A DNA stretch of 64,000 nucleotides, taken from assembly GCF_900100085.1 (NCBI RefSeq), contig NZ_FNEJ01000009.1:177129-241128 (forward strand), given 5' to 3'. The number at the start of each line of letters is the position of its first letter. Position 1 is the first letter of the stretch. The position numbers were made by a program, and so were the translations under genes. This document shows positions 56,901 to 64,000 of this stretch, piece after piece. Source of the stretch: Salipiger marinus. GTDB lineage: Bacteria; Pseudomonadota; Alphaproteobacteria; Rhodobacterales; Rhodobacteraceae. Below the pieces are notes generated by a model. It made no database searches. It saw nothing but the letters and a program-made list of their open reading frames with translations, and was not told the origin of the DNA.

Positions 56901-57431
56901 CTGGAGGAGGCGATCGCCAAGATCCGCTCCGGCGAGGGCGAGGGCCTGCTGGAGGAAAGCGGCCAGTGGGCGCCGCAGATCAACCTTGGCGTGCCGGTGC
57001 TGATCCCCGAGGAGTATGTGCCCGATCTCGACGTGCGGCTGGGGCTTTACCGGCGGCTGTCGGAACTCTCCACCAAGGTGGAGCTGGAGGGCTTTGCCGC
57101 CGAGCTGATCGACCGCTTCGGCAAGCTGCCGCGCGAGGTCAACACGCTGCTGCTGGTCGTGCGCATCAAGGACATGTGCAAGAAGGCGGGGATCGCGCGG
57201 CTGGATGGCGGGCCGAAGGGCGCCACGATCCAGTTCCACAACGACCGCTTCGCCCGGCCCGAGGCGCTGGTGACCTTCCTGCAGGACCAGAAGGGCGACG
57301 CTAAGATCAAGGACAACAAGGTGGTCATCCGCCGCGACTGGGCTAGCGAAGGCGACAAGATCAAGGGCGCCTATGCCATCGCCCGCGATCTGGCCGAAAA
57401 GGCCGGCGCGATCCGGCTGCGCAAGGCCTGA
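53958..57431 (+). CDS. mfd: Transcription-repair coupling factor Mfd
   Basis: Removes stalled RNA polymerase and recruits UvrA. The 1157-residue protein has an N-terminal UvrB-like region (about 1-250), the RNAP-interaction CarD-type domain (VHVDHGIGRYQGME, about 492-505), and a RecG-like helicase with GDVGFGKTEVA (Walker A), DEEQHFGV (Walker B), TLTATPIPRTLQ and the C-terminal TRCF domain. ATG 53958 is chosen (MVQSRILMGGAPEGFDA); a TTG at 53922 would add 12 residues. No LexA box was found. Confidence 0.96.
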   Translation: MVQSRILMGGAPEGFDAKLILSEVAKAAGPVLHVARDDKRLAALREALAFYAPAMPVVTFPGWDCLPYDRVSPNPEICATRMATLAGLVHGMPERFILLTTLSAVTQRLPARAVLREAAFSARVGSRIDEKALRNFLVRMGFVMAPTVTEPGDYAIRGGIIDIYPPGPGGPVRLDLFGDVLDGARRFDAASQRTTEKLDLVELAPVSEVILDEPAITRFRQNYRIEFGAGGTDDPLYEAVSAGRKAQGMEHWLPFFHERLETLFDYLPDAPVLLDDQLTPSRIARWDSIEDQYQTRRHAMAQKGRMDTVYKPVPPGLLYLDDAAWEAAVADRRVVQFHPLPQAPGPQVADAGGRIGRSFAPERQQESLSLFGALATHVKAKMQAGPVLIASWSEGARERLTGLIEDEGLAEAIPVADATRIGKRGLHLAVWGLEQGFEAPWGDPKDKLRITVISEQDVLGDRLIRAPKKRRKAENFLTEAQALTPGDLVVHVDHGIGRYQGMEVITAAGAAHECLLLEYAEQARLYLPVENIELLSRYGHEDGLLDKLGGGAWQAKKARLKERIREMADKLIRVAAERALRRAPVIDPPPGAWESFCARFPYTETDDQLRAIEDVLADMTSGNPMDRLICGDVGFGKTEVAMRAAFVAAMSGVQVAVIAPTTLLARQHYKSFAERFRGFPLNVAPLSRFVSAGDAAKTRDGITKGTVDIAVGTHALLAKGIRFKDLGLLIIDEEQHFGVGHKERLKELRTDIHVLTLTATPIPRTLQLSLSGVRDLSIIGTPPVDRLSIRTYVSEFDGITIREALLREHYRGGQSFFVVPRLTDLPEIEAFLKEQVPEVSYVVAHGQMAAGELDDRMNAFYDGRYDVLLATTIVESGLDIPTANTMIVHRADMFGLAQLYQIRGRVGRSKTRAYAYLTTKPRAKLTDTAEKRLRVLGSLDTLGAGFTLASQDLDIRGAGNLLGEEQSGQMRDVGYELYQQMLEEAIAKIRSGEGEGLLEESGQWAPQINLGVPVLIPEEYVPDLDVRLGLYRRLSELSTKVELEGFAAELIDRFGKLPREVNTLLLVVRIKDMCKKAGIARLDGGPKGATIQFHNDRFARPEALVTFLQDQKGDAKIKDNKVVIRRDWASEGDKIKGAYAIARDLAEKAGAIRLRKA

Positions 57432-57460
57432 GACCGGACGGTGTGATGGGTCTGGAAAAA

Positions 57461-57592
57461 GGGAGGGGGCGCTGCCCCCTCTTGGCGCTGGCGCGCCAAT
57501 TCACCCCCGGGATATTTTTGCCAAGAAGAAGCGGCAGACGCGCGGTCCCTCCTTCTTCTTGGGTCAAATATCCCCGCCGGAGGCAGGCCGGA
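57461..57592 (+). repeat. Intergenic palindromic repeat, copy D
   Basis: GGGGGCGCTGCCCCC hairpin, TTGGCGC/GCGCCAA hairpin, then arms GGGATATTTTTGCC...AAGAAGAAG and CTTCTTCTTGGGTCAAATATCCC forming a 23-base inverted repeat with three mismatches, then the sequence CCGCCGGAGGCAGGCCGG shared with copy B. It separates the convergent mfd and HAD genes. Confidence 0.82.
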
Positions 57593-57654
57593 ACGGGCCG
57601 AAAGCGCGAGGCCCGGCAAGCCGGGGGACGGCCGGGTCTGGCCTGCTTCGGGCC

Positions 57655-58311
57655 TCAGGCGGCGGCGAGCCGGTCGAGCAGGGCGGTAAGCGCGGGATCG
57701 GTGAAATCGGCGATGGTGGTGGCCGCGCCGTGGCGGCGCAGGGCGTCCTCGGTCAGGCCGGCGGAGCGCACCGCGACCACATGGGCGCCAGAGGCGGCGG
57801 CGGCGCGTAGGCCGGAGGCGCTGTCCTCGAAGGCGATGCAGCTTGCGGGGGCTGCGCCAAAGGCGCGCATCGCGGCAAGATAGGGTTCGGGATCGGGCTT
57901 GGCGCGGCTGCATTCCTCGCCGATCACCAGCAGCTCCATATGGGCGCCAAGGCCGATGGCGGCCAGCATCGCCTCGGCATTGATCCGGGGCGCGTTGGTG
58001 ACGGCGGCGCAGCGCCAGCCGCGCTCGCGGGCGAGATCGAGCAGGGCCTCTGCGCCGGGCATGGGTGCGTGGCCCGCGCCGAGCATGTCGCGGAACTGCG
58101 CCTCTTTCTGCAGCGACAGGGCGATGGCGTCCTCGTCGGGGAAGAGTTCGGGGAAGCTGTCCTCGTTGTGCCGGCCATGGATCCGGTCGAGATAGAGCGC
58201 TTCTGTCAGCACCCGGCCCCGTTCGGCGAACATCGTCTCGAACACCCGGTAATGCAGCGGATCGGAATCGATGAGCGTGCCGTCGAGGTCGAAGAGGAGT
58301 GCTGCGATCAT
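57655..58311 (-). CDS. HAD-superfamily phosphatase (beta-phosphoglucomutase-like)
   Basis: A 218-residue HAD-IA hydrolase with the nucleophile motif LLFDLDGTLIDSDPLH, motif II in CAAVTNAPRINA, motif III lysine in EECSRAKPDPEPYLAAM and motif IV in IAFEDSASGLRAA. Substrate unknown, likely a sugar phosphate. ATG 58311 has AAGGA 7 bases upstream. Confidence 0.9.
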   Translation of the reverse strand: MIAALLFDLDGTLIDSDPLHYRVFETMFAERGRVLTEALYLDRIHGRHNEDSFPELFPDEDAIALSLQKEAQFRDMLGAGHAPMPGAEALLDLARERGWRCAAVTNAPRINAEAMLAAIGLGAHMELLVIGEECSRAKPDPEPYLAAMRAFGAAPASCIAFEDSASGLRAAAASGAHVVAVRSAGLTEDALRRHGAATTIADFTDPALTALLDRLAAA

Positions 58312-58460
58312 GCCCTGTCCTTTGCTGCGCGAGGCGGCCCCGCCTCCTTGGCGCAAGCCATGCCCTGTCCGGTGCGGGGATGCAACCGGGCAGCGGGGCG
58401 CGGGCCCCTGCGGATCCGGGGCATTTTGCCGGAGAGCCGCCGGAGAGGCGGCGGGCTCTC

Positions 58461-58489
58461 TTGCACCCTCCCGCCGCCCCGCGTATCCT
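58461..58489 (+). promoter_or_regulatory. Promoter of the ppx/gppA gene
   Basis: TTGCAC (58461-58466), 17-base spacer, TATCCT (58484-58489), 34 bases before the start codon. Confidence 0.5.
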
Positions 58490-58522
58490 GTCCCCAACCA
58501 GACATCCGGAAAGGCGCAAACA

Positions 58523-59635
58523 ATGGCGCCAAGGCGTCCCAAGGGTGCGGCCGCTTTCCCCCTCCCGGTCGAGAGCCCCGCGCCGCTACCGCCCGATCCA
58601 ACCGCGCTTTATGCGGCGCTGGATCTGGGCACCAACAGTTGCCGCATGCTGATTGCCCAGCCGAAGGGCAGTCAGTTCCATGTGGTTGATTCGTTTTCGA
58701 AATCCGTCCAGCTGGGCCAAGGGCTCGAGCGGACGGGGCGGCTGTCGCGTGCCTCCATGGCGCGGACGGTGGCGGCGCTGCGCGTCTGCCAGAGCAAGAT
58801 CGCGCGTCACGAGGTGACCAAGATGCGGCTGGTGGCGACCGAAGCCTGCCGCCGTGCCAAGAACGCCCGCGATTTCATCCGGCAGGTCAAGCAGGAGACC
58901 GGGCTGGAGCTGGAGATCATCCAGCCCGAGGAAGAGGCGCGGCTGGCGGTGATTTCCTGCGCGCCGCTGGTCTCGACGCGCACCGAGCAGCTTCTGGTGG
59001 TGGATATCGGCGGCGGCTCCACGGAACTGGTGTGGATCGACCTGTCCTCGGTGCCGCATCGCGACCGGCCCCGCGCCATCATGCGGCTGCATGCGGGCTT
59101 CCATCCGCCCGAAAGCCCGTTTCCCGCCGCCAAGGTGGTGGACTGGATTTCGGTGCCGCTGGGGGTGGCGACGCTGCGCGACCAGTTTTCCGACGTGGCC
59201 GATGACGCGGCGCGCTATGCGCTGATGAGCTGGTTCTTCGAGGAGAACCTGTCGGAATTCGCCCCCTACAAGGACGCGCAGAGCCGCGAGGGTTTCCAGA
59301 TCGTCGGCACCTCGGGCACGGTGACCACGGTGGCGGCCTCGCATCTGGGGCTGCGGCGGTATGACCGCACCAAGGTGGACGGGCTGCGCATGTCGTCTGA
59401 CCAGATCGAGACGGTGATCCGCCGCTATCTGGAGATGGGACCGGCGGGGCGCAGGCGCGATCCGCGCATCGGACAGGACCGGCAGGCGCTGATCATGTCG
59501 GGGGCGGCGATCCTGCAGGCGCTGCTGCGGCTCTGGCCCACCGACCGGCTGTCGGTGGCCGATCGCGGCCTGCGCGAGGGGCTGCTTTACGCGCAGATGT
59601 CGGCGGATGGCGTGCTGGAGGACGGACCGCTGTAA
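58523..59635 (+). CDS. Ppx/GppA phosphatase family protein
   Basis: A 370-residue exopolyphosphatase or pppGpp phosphatase of the actin-like ATPase fold. The PHOSPHATE 1 motif ALDLGTNSCRMLIA (about 33-46) and LLVVDIGGGSTELVWID (about 157-173), plus ATEACRRAKNA and GTSGTVTTVAA, are diagnostic. The N-terminal 30 residues are Pro-rich and not conserved. It lies upstream of rlmE on the same strand, with an intergenic repeat between. Family sure; polyP versus pppGpp not distinguishable. Confidence 0.9.
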   Translation: MAPRRPKGAAAFPLPVESPAPLPPDPTALYAALDLGTNSCRMLIAQPKGSQFHVVDSFSKSVQLGQGLERTGRLSRASMARTVAALRVCQSKIARHEVTKMRLVATEACRRAKNARDFIRQVKQETGLELEIIQPEEEARLAVISCAPLVSTRTEQLLVVDIGGGSTELVWIDLSSVPHRDRPRAIMRLHAGFHPPESPFPAAKVVDWISVPLGVATLRDQFSDVADDAARYALMSWFFEENLSEFAPYKDAQSREGFQIVGTSGTVTTVAASHLGLRRYDRTKVDGLRMSSDQIETVIRRYLEMGPAGRRRDPRIGQDRQALIMSGAAILQALLRLWPTDRLSVADRGLREGLLYAQMSADGVLEDGPL

Positions 59636-59640
59636 GGGCG

Positions 59641-59715
59641 GCGGGGGAAGGGGGCGCTGCCCCCTCCTGGCGCGTGCCGCGCCAGCCCCCGGGATATTTT
59701 GGCCAAGAAGAAGAT
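59641..59715 (+). repeat. Intergenic palindromic repeat, copy E (half)
   Basis: GGGGGCGCTGCCCCC and TGGCGCG/CGCGCCA hairpins, then CCCCCGGGATATTTTGGCCA AGAAGAAG as in copy D, but without the second arm; rlmE starts 14 bases later. A truncated copy inside a probable operon. Confidence 0.75.
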
Positions 59716-59728
59716 CGGGAACGGGCGC

Positions 59729-60445
59729 ATGGCGAAGACACCGGATGGCAAGAACACCTCGGGGCGCGGGCAGCGTGACCTGAAGGTGAAGGTCAAGACG
59801 GCGCGGGGGCGGACCACCTCCTCGACGCGCTGGCTGCAGCGGCAGCTCAATGACCCTTATGTGAAGCGGGCGAAGGTCGACGGCTATCGCGGGCGCGCGG
59901 CCTACAAGATTCTGGAACTGGACGACCGGTTCCATTTTCTGGTGCCGGGGGCGCGGGTGGTGGATCTGGGCTGCGCGCCGGGGGGCTGGTGTCAGGTGGC
60001 GGTGCCGCGCGTCAACGCGCTTGGCGACCGGGCGGGCAAGCCCGTGGGCCGGGTGCTGGGCATCGACATTCAGGAAGTGACGCCGGTGGCGGGGGCGGAG
60101 ATTCACCAGCTGGATTTCCTGAGCGACGGCGCCGATGCGCTGGTCAAGGACTGGCTGGGCGGGCCTGCCGATGTGGTGATGTCGGACATGGCGGCGGCGT
60201 CCTCGGGGCACAAGCAGACCGACCACCTGCGCATCATCGCGCTGTGCGAGGCGGCGGCGGATCTGGCCTTTGACGTGCTGGAAGAGGGCGGCACCTTTGT
60301 TGCCAAGGTGCTGGCGGGGGGCGCCGAACAGGGGCTGCAGCTGCTGCTCAAGCAGCGCTTCGACAAGGTGGTGAACGTGAAGCCCGGGGCAAGCCGGGCC
60401 GATTCCTCGGAGAAATTCGTGGTGGCGACCGGCTTTCGCGGCTGA
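59729..60445 (+). CDS. rlmE: 23S rRNA (uridine-2'-O)-methyltransferase RlmE (FtsJ)
   Basis: Methylates U2552 of 23S rRNA (E. coli numbering). The 238-residue SAM enzyme has [14 protein letters not shown] (SAM motif I) and the K-D-K-E tetrad candidates in [31 protein letters not shown] and SEKFVVATG. The ATG at 59729 is preferred; a TTG at 59699 inside the preceding repeat would add ten residues. Confidence 0.95.
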   Translation: MAKTPDGKNTSGRGQRDLKVKVKTARGRTTSSTRWLQRQLNDPYVKRAKVDGYRGRAAYKILELDDRFHFLVPGARVVDLGCAPGGWCQVAVPRVNALGDRAGKPVGRVLGIDIQEVTPVAGAEIHQLDFLSDGADALVKDWLGGPADVVMSDMAAASSGHKQTDHLRIIALCEAAADLAFDVLEEGGTFVAKVLAGGAEQGLQLLLKQRFDKVVNVKPGASRADSSEKFVVATGFRG

Positions 60446-60486
60446 GCGCCGCGCGGGCCGGGACAGGACATAAGGGAGACGAGGGC

Positions 60487-61122
60487 ATGGGATCCATTCT
60501 GTGTTACGGCGACAGCAACACGCATGGCACGCTGCCGATGGCAGCGCCGGGCCTGCTGGAACGGCATCCGCGCGGCGCGCGCTGGCCGGAGGTGATGGCG
60601 CGGCTCTTGGGGCCGGAGGCGGAGGTGATCGCCGAGGGCCTGCCCGGGCGCACCACCGTGCACGAGGATGTGGTGGAGGGTGGAGAACGCAATGGCCTCA
60701 AGGTCTTGCCCGCCCTTCTTCAGTCGCACTGTCCGGTGTCGCTGCTGGTGCTGATGCTGGGCACTAATGATCTGAAGCCGCGGTTTTCGGTGACCGCGCT
60801 GGAGATCGCCCGGTCGGTGGAACGGCTGGTGCTGCTGGCCCGGACCGAGGGCGTGGTGGAACGGGTGCTGGTGGTGTCGCCGGTGCCGGTGCGCGAATGC
60901 GGCACGCTCTCGGGCGTCTTCGCCGGGGCCGAGGCGCGGCAGCGCGGGCTGGAGGCGCATCTGCGCGCCATGGCCGAGCGGCAGGGCTGCGGCTTTCTGG
61001 AGGCCGGGGCGCATGTGACCGTGTCGCCGCGCGACGGCGTGCACTGGGACGAGGCGGCGCATCAGAGTTTTGGCGCGGTGATGGCGGAGGCGGTCGCGGC
61101 AGAGCTTGGCCGGTCGGCATGA
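60487..61122 (+). CDS. SGNH/GDSL hydrolase (arylesterase-like)
   Basis: A 211-residue esterase with Ser10 in YGDSNTHGT, Gly in EGLPGRTTVHED, Asn in GTNDLK, and the Asp-His pair in DGVHWDEAAH, the four SGNH blocks. No signal peptide. The next gene starts in its stop codon. Confidence 0.92.
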   Translation: MGSILCYGDSNTHGTLPMAAPGLLERHPRGARWPEVMARLLGPEAEVIAEGLPGRTTVHEDVVEGGERNGLKVLPALLQSHCPVSLLVLMLGTNDLKPRFSVTALEIARSVERLVLLARTEGVVERVLVVSPVPVRECGTLSGVFAGAEARQRGLEAHLRAMAERQGCGFLEAGAHVTVSPRDGVHWDEAAHQSFGAVMAEAVAAELGRSA

Positions 61123-61586
61123 TCCGCGCCCGGCGCCTGCTGCTGCTGGGTCTGCCGCTGCTTCTGCTGGCCTGCGGTGCGCGCGCGCCATTGCCGCCGG
61201 TGGCGGCGGGCCCGCTGCGCGAGGCCACGGCGCCGGTCGGCTCGCAGGTCGATGTCACCGAGGCGCGGCTCGCGGGCGACTGGCAGGTGATCGAGGGCGC
61301 GGGGCTGGCCCCCGGCACCCGGCTGAGCTTTGCCCCGGGCAGCCTGACGCTGGCGGGCAGGACGCTGCCCCTGGTAATGACGGCGCCGGGGCGGTTCGAT
61401 CTGGCGGGGCAGCAGATCTGGGTGCACTGGCTGGATGCCGACAACCGCACCGCCGCCATGGGCGATCCGCAGGGCGGGCGGGTCTGGATCATGGACCGCA
61501 GCGGCCAGCCGGGCGAACGGCTGGGGGCCGCGCGCGAGATCCTCGACTGGTATGGCTATGATCTGGCCCGGATGACCCGGGGCTGA
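61119..61586 (+). CDS. Lipoprotein, unknown (155 aa)
   Basis: A short lipoprotein: signal with lipobox LLLACG (lipidated Cys19), then a Pro/Ala-rich spacer and a beta-rich domain (LAGDWQVIEGAGLAPGTRL) that looks lipocalin- or DUF-like but is not recognised with confidence. It overlaps the preceding hydrolase gene by four bases (ATGA), so the two are coupled. Confidence 0.78.
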   Translation: MIRARRLLLLGLPLLLLACGARAPLPPVAAGPLREATAPVGSQVDVTEARLAGDWQVIEGAGLAPGTRLSFAPGSLTLAGRTLPLVMTAPGRFDLAGQQIWVHWLDADNRTAAMGDPQGGRVWIMDRSGQPGERLGAAREILDWYGYDLARMTRG

Positions 61587-61704
61587 GCAGAAGGACCACA
61601 GGGCGCACAGCGCTGCGGCAATTCTGCCGCAGGCCGCAGGCTCCTGTGCAAATCCGCTCGCAGGGCGGGGCGCTTTTGCGCGACCCTGCGGCGGAGGGGG
61701 CAGC

Positions 61705-63375
61705 ATGGCGCAGCAGATCACACGGTTTCTTGACCCGCGGTCCATCGCGGTGATCGGCGGCGGGGCGGACAGCCTTGCCGTGATCGCGGCGCTGCGCGCC
61801 ATGGGCTATGTCTGGGACATCTGGCCGGTGGTTCCGGGCGTGGCCAAGGTTGCGGGCATCCGGGCGCGGGCGCGCCTGTCGGATCTGCCGCGCCCGCCCG
61901 ATGCGGCCTTTGTCGGCGGCACAGGCGAGGACGCCGCGCAGGCGCTGGCGGATCTGGCCCGGCTGGGCGCGGGCGGCGCGGTCTGCCCGGCAGCGCAGGA
62001 TCCGGCGGTGGCGCAGGCGGCGGGCGGCATGCCGGTCTTTGCCGGGGCGGTGGCGCTGCCCGCCGCGCGGGTGCTGCTGTCGCCGCAGCCGACGGGGCTG
62101 CTGCCGGTGCCGCGCGGGGTGGCGGTGCTGGGGCAGCTTGATCAGGACTGGCGCGGTTTGCCGGTGGCGGCGGTGCTGCCGCGGGGTCAGGGCGCGGGCA
62201 CCGGCTGGCTGCCGCTGGGTCTGCAGCTGCTGGCGCGCGACCGGGTGTCGGCGCTGGGGCTGCGGCTGGACCGGCTGGGTGATGCGCAGGATCTGCTGCA
62301 GCTGGGGGCCGAGGCGCAGCGGCTTGGCAAGCCGCTGCTGGTCTGCCTGCCCGAGGCCTCTCTGGGCCAGCGGGCGCTGGTGACGCGGGCCGGGGCCGCG
62401 CTGGTCGAGGATGAGGCCACGCTGGTGGAGGCGCTGCGGCTCGTGCATCTGATCGGCCCCTTGCCCGCCAATGCGCTGGCGGGGCTGGGCTGCAGCGGTG
62501 CGGCGCGCGATCTGCTGGCGGCGGAGGCGCAGGCGCGCGATCTGAGCTTTGCCGCGCTGAGCCCGGCGCAGCTGGCGCGCATGGCCGAGGATCTGCGCGG
62601 GCGCACCCCTCCGGCCAACCCGCTGGAGGCGGGCGCGCTGCTGCATGCGGAAGACGGGCTGCTGGCGCGGCTCATGGCCGAGATGATGGCGGGGACGGCG
62701 GTGCTGACGCTGGCGGCGCTGGACGGCGCCGCTCCCGGAGACTGGGCGCGGCTTGCGGCGGCGGGGGCTGCGGCGCGGGACCGGCTGGGCATGCCCGTGG
62801 CGCTGCTGTCGGTGGATGCCGCGCAGATGGATGCCGCCCGCGCCCGCGCGCTGGCCAAGGCCGGGCTGATCCCGCTGGCGGGGCTGGGGCCGGGGCTGGG
62901 CGCGCTGCGCGCCGCCATCGATCTGGGGCGTGCGCCGCGCCGGGTGACGCCGCTGCTGCGTCCCGTCCTGCCGCCCGAGGGCGCCGGGGTGGAGGAAATC
63001 TCGGGATCGGTGGCGCGGGCGGCGCTGGGGCTGGCGCAGGCGGGGCCCTCCGATCCGCCGCTGCTGCGGCTGATGCTGGTGGCGGAGCAGGCCACCGGCT
63101 ACGTGCTGCGGCTGGGACGCGCGGGGCCGGTGGCGCTGCTGCCGCAGAGCGTGCGGGAGATCGCGCAGATGGCCGAGCGCGCGCGCCGCGATCCGGCCGA
63201 GGCAAAGGCGGTTGCAGAGGCGGTGCGGGCGGTGCAGGACTATGTCACGGCGGAAGCGGGGCTGGTGGCCGGGATCGAGGCCGATCTCTGCCTTGGACGC
63301 CACGGGGCTGCGGCGCTGGCGGATCTGCGGATCCGGCGCTGGCAGGGCGATGCCGAGGCATGGAGGAGGATGTAG
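61705..63375 (+). CDS. CoA-binding, acyl-CoA synthetase (NDP-forming)-like protein, reduced
   Basis: A 556-residue, very Ala-rich protein. Its N-terminus (DPRSIAVIGGGADSLAVIAALRAMGY) is a CoA_binding Rossmann domain and the middle resembles the succinyl-CoA-synthetase-like parts of ADP-forming acetate-CoA ligases; the C-terminal ATP-grasp part is short and degenerate. Usual family members have about 700 residues. Catalytic function is therefore doubtful. ATG 61705 has GGAGG upstream. The glycerate kinase gene follows four bases later. Confidence 0.72.
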   Translation: MAQQITRFLDPRSIAVIGGGADSLAVIAALRAMGYVWDIWPVVPGVAKVAGIRARARLSDLPRPPDAAFVGGTGEDAAQALADLARLGAGGAVCPAAQDPAVAQAAGGMPVFAGAVALPAARVLLSPQPTGLLPVPRGVAVLGQLDQDWRGLPVAAVLPRGQGAGTGWLPLGLQLLARDRVSALGLRLDRLGDAQDLLQLGAEAQRLGKPLLVCLPEASLGQRALVTRAGAALVEDEATLVEALRLVHLIGPLPANALAGLGCSGAARDLLAAEAQARDLSFAALSPAQLARMAEDLRGRTPPANPLEAGALLHAEDGLLARLMAEMMAGTAVLTLAALDGAAPGDWARLAAAGAAARDRLGMPVALLSVDAAQMDAARARALAKAGLIPLAGLGPGLGALRAAIDLGRAPRRVTPLLRPVLPPEGAGVEEISGSVARAALGLAQAGPSDPPLLRLMLVAEQATGYVLRLGRAGPVALLPQSVREIAQMAERARRDPAEAKAVAEAVRAVQDYVTAEAGLVAGIEADLCLGRHGAAALADLRIRRWQGDAEAWRRM

Positions 63376-63378
63376 GAT

Positions 63379-64000
63379 ATGGGGCTGGACAAGAGCTTTC
63401 TGGCGGGGCTGTTCGACGCGGCGGTGGCTGCTGCCGATCCGGTGCAGGCGCTGCGGGCGCATTTGCCTGAGCGTCCGGAGGGGCGCACCGTGGTGATCGG
63501 CCTTGGCAAGGGCGCGGCGCAGCTCGCACAGGCGTTTGAACAGCTCTGGCACGGCCCGCTCGAGGGCGTGGTGGTCACGCGCTACGGCTATGGCGCGCCC
63601 TGTGCCACGCTGCGGGTGATGGAGGCCGCGCATCCGGTGCCCGATGCGGCAGGCATGGCGGCGTCAGAGGCGCTGTTTGACGCGGTGCGGGGCCTGACCG
63701 AGCGTGATCTGGTGGTGGCGCTGGTCTGCGGCGGCGGCTCGGCGCTGCTGCCCGCCCCGCCCGAGGGTCTGACGCTGGCGGAGGAACAGGCGCTGAACCG
63801 GGCGCTGCTGGCCTCCGGCGCGCCGATCGGGGTGATGAACGCCATCCGCAAACATGCGAGCCGCATCAAGGGCGGCAGGCTGGCGGCTGCCTGCGCGCCT
63901 GCCCGCGTGGTCAGCCTGATCGTGTCGGACGTGCCCGGGGATGATCCGGCGCAGGTCGCCTCCGGCCCCACCGTGCCCGATGCGGTGGATGCGCGCGCGG
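63379..64000 (+). CDS. Glycerate 2-kinase (MOFRL/DUF4147 family), 3' end outside window
   Basis: Phosphorylates glycerate to 2-phosphoglycerate. The first 207 residues are visible (about 420 in full-length members): start [49 protein letters not shown] segment, and [17 protein letters not shown] with the conserved lysine. It begins just after the preceding gene and is probably co-transcribed. Confidence 0.9.
   Translation, partial: MGLDKSFLAGLFDAAVAAADPVQALRAHLPERPEGRTVVIGLGKGAAQLAQAFEQLWHGPLEGVVVTRYGYGAPCATLRVMEAAHPVPDAAGMAASEALFDAVRGLTERDLVVALVCGGGSALLPAPPEGLTLAEEQALNRALLASGAPIGVMNAIRKHASRIKGGRLAAACAPARVVSLIVSDVPGDDPAQVASGPTVPDAVDARA

Overview
The window is a high-GC chromosomal segment of an alphaproteobacterium, most likely a Rhodobacterales (Rhodobacter/Paracoccus/Roseobacter group) member. 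Evidence: the gene order gltA-gltX / comEC / lexA-moeA-moaC-trpC-trpD-trpG, a class II (cobalamin-dependent) ribonucleotide reductase, GTTC-N7-GTTC LexA boxes of the alphaproteobacterial type, an Usg protein, and dispersed intergenic hairpins of the kind common in this group. I cannot name genus or species. There is no phage, insertion sequence, CRISPR array or rRNA operon; almost everything looks like vertically inherited housekeeping DNA. The one stretch that looks imported is an ABC-F ATPase gene and its flanks at about 3.1-5.4 kb.

Layout. 1-3134: cytochrome c maturation (ccmF 3' part, ccmH) and an enoyl-CoA hydratase. 3366-4949: ABC-F protein. 5446-8223 (-): gltA, gltX. 8299-10353 (+): comEC, overlapping the end of lexA. 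10347-15816 (-): trpG-trpD-ung-trpC-moaC-moeA joined by five successive 4-base ATGA overlaps, then lexA behind its own SOS-controlled promoter. 15958-17436: divergent polysaccharide deacetylase. 17.6-25.4 kb: a small membrane protein, an SOS-box-controlled radical SAM protein, ssb, a lytic transglycosylase, a GST, a solitary Tat-type solute-binding protein with an AraC regulator, miaA, and pyrH. 25.6-30.2 kb (-): trpE, ppiD and an aminotransferase. 30.2-31.6 kb: a divergent HxlR regulator/quinone reductase pair. 31.7-33.7 kb: gpt, fabI, pdxH. 33.8-34.9 kb: two-domain cold-shock protein, DUF192 protein, tRNA-Pro. 35.1-37.2 kb: secreted CHRD-RTX protein. 37.7-41.4 kb: nrdJ. 41.4-46.7 kb (-): glycerol-3-phosphate type ABC transporter ugpBAEC followed by an EEP-fold phosphodiesterase-like gene where enterobacteria have ugpQ, behind a candidate Pho box. 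46.8-53.9 kb: M48 protease, GNAT acetyltransferase, gyrA, usg, SYLF lipoprotein, hemB, a membrane protein. 53.9-64 kb: mfd, HAD phosphatase, ppx/gppA, rlmE, SGNH hydrolase, lipoprotein, a reduced CoA-ligase-like protein and a glycerate 2-kinase running off the window.

How the genes work together. Two regulatory circuits can be read directly. LexA boxes sit inside the promoters of lexA itself and of the radical SAM gene, which places the latter in the DNA-damage response; ssb, ung and mfd are other repair functions in the window. The ugp-like cluster has a PhoB-type promoter and an internal hairpin after the binding-protein gene, consistent with phosphate-starvation uptake of glycerophospho-compounds. 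Many convergent gene ends carry strong hairpins, two of which have the stop codon in the loop. At least five copies of a palindromic intergenic element are scattered over the window.

I found no unmistakably new multi-gene system. The best candidates for something undescribed are the SOS-controlled radical SAM protein, the EEP enzyme in the ugpQ position, the CHRD-RTX protein, and the intergenic repeat family.
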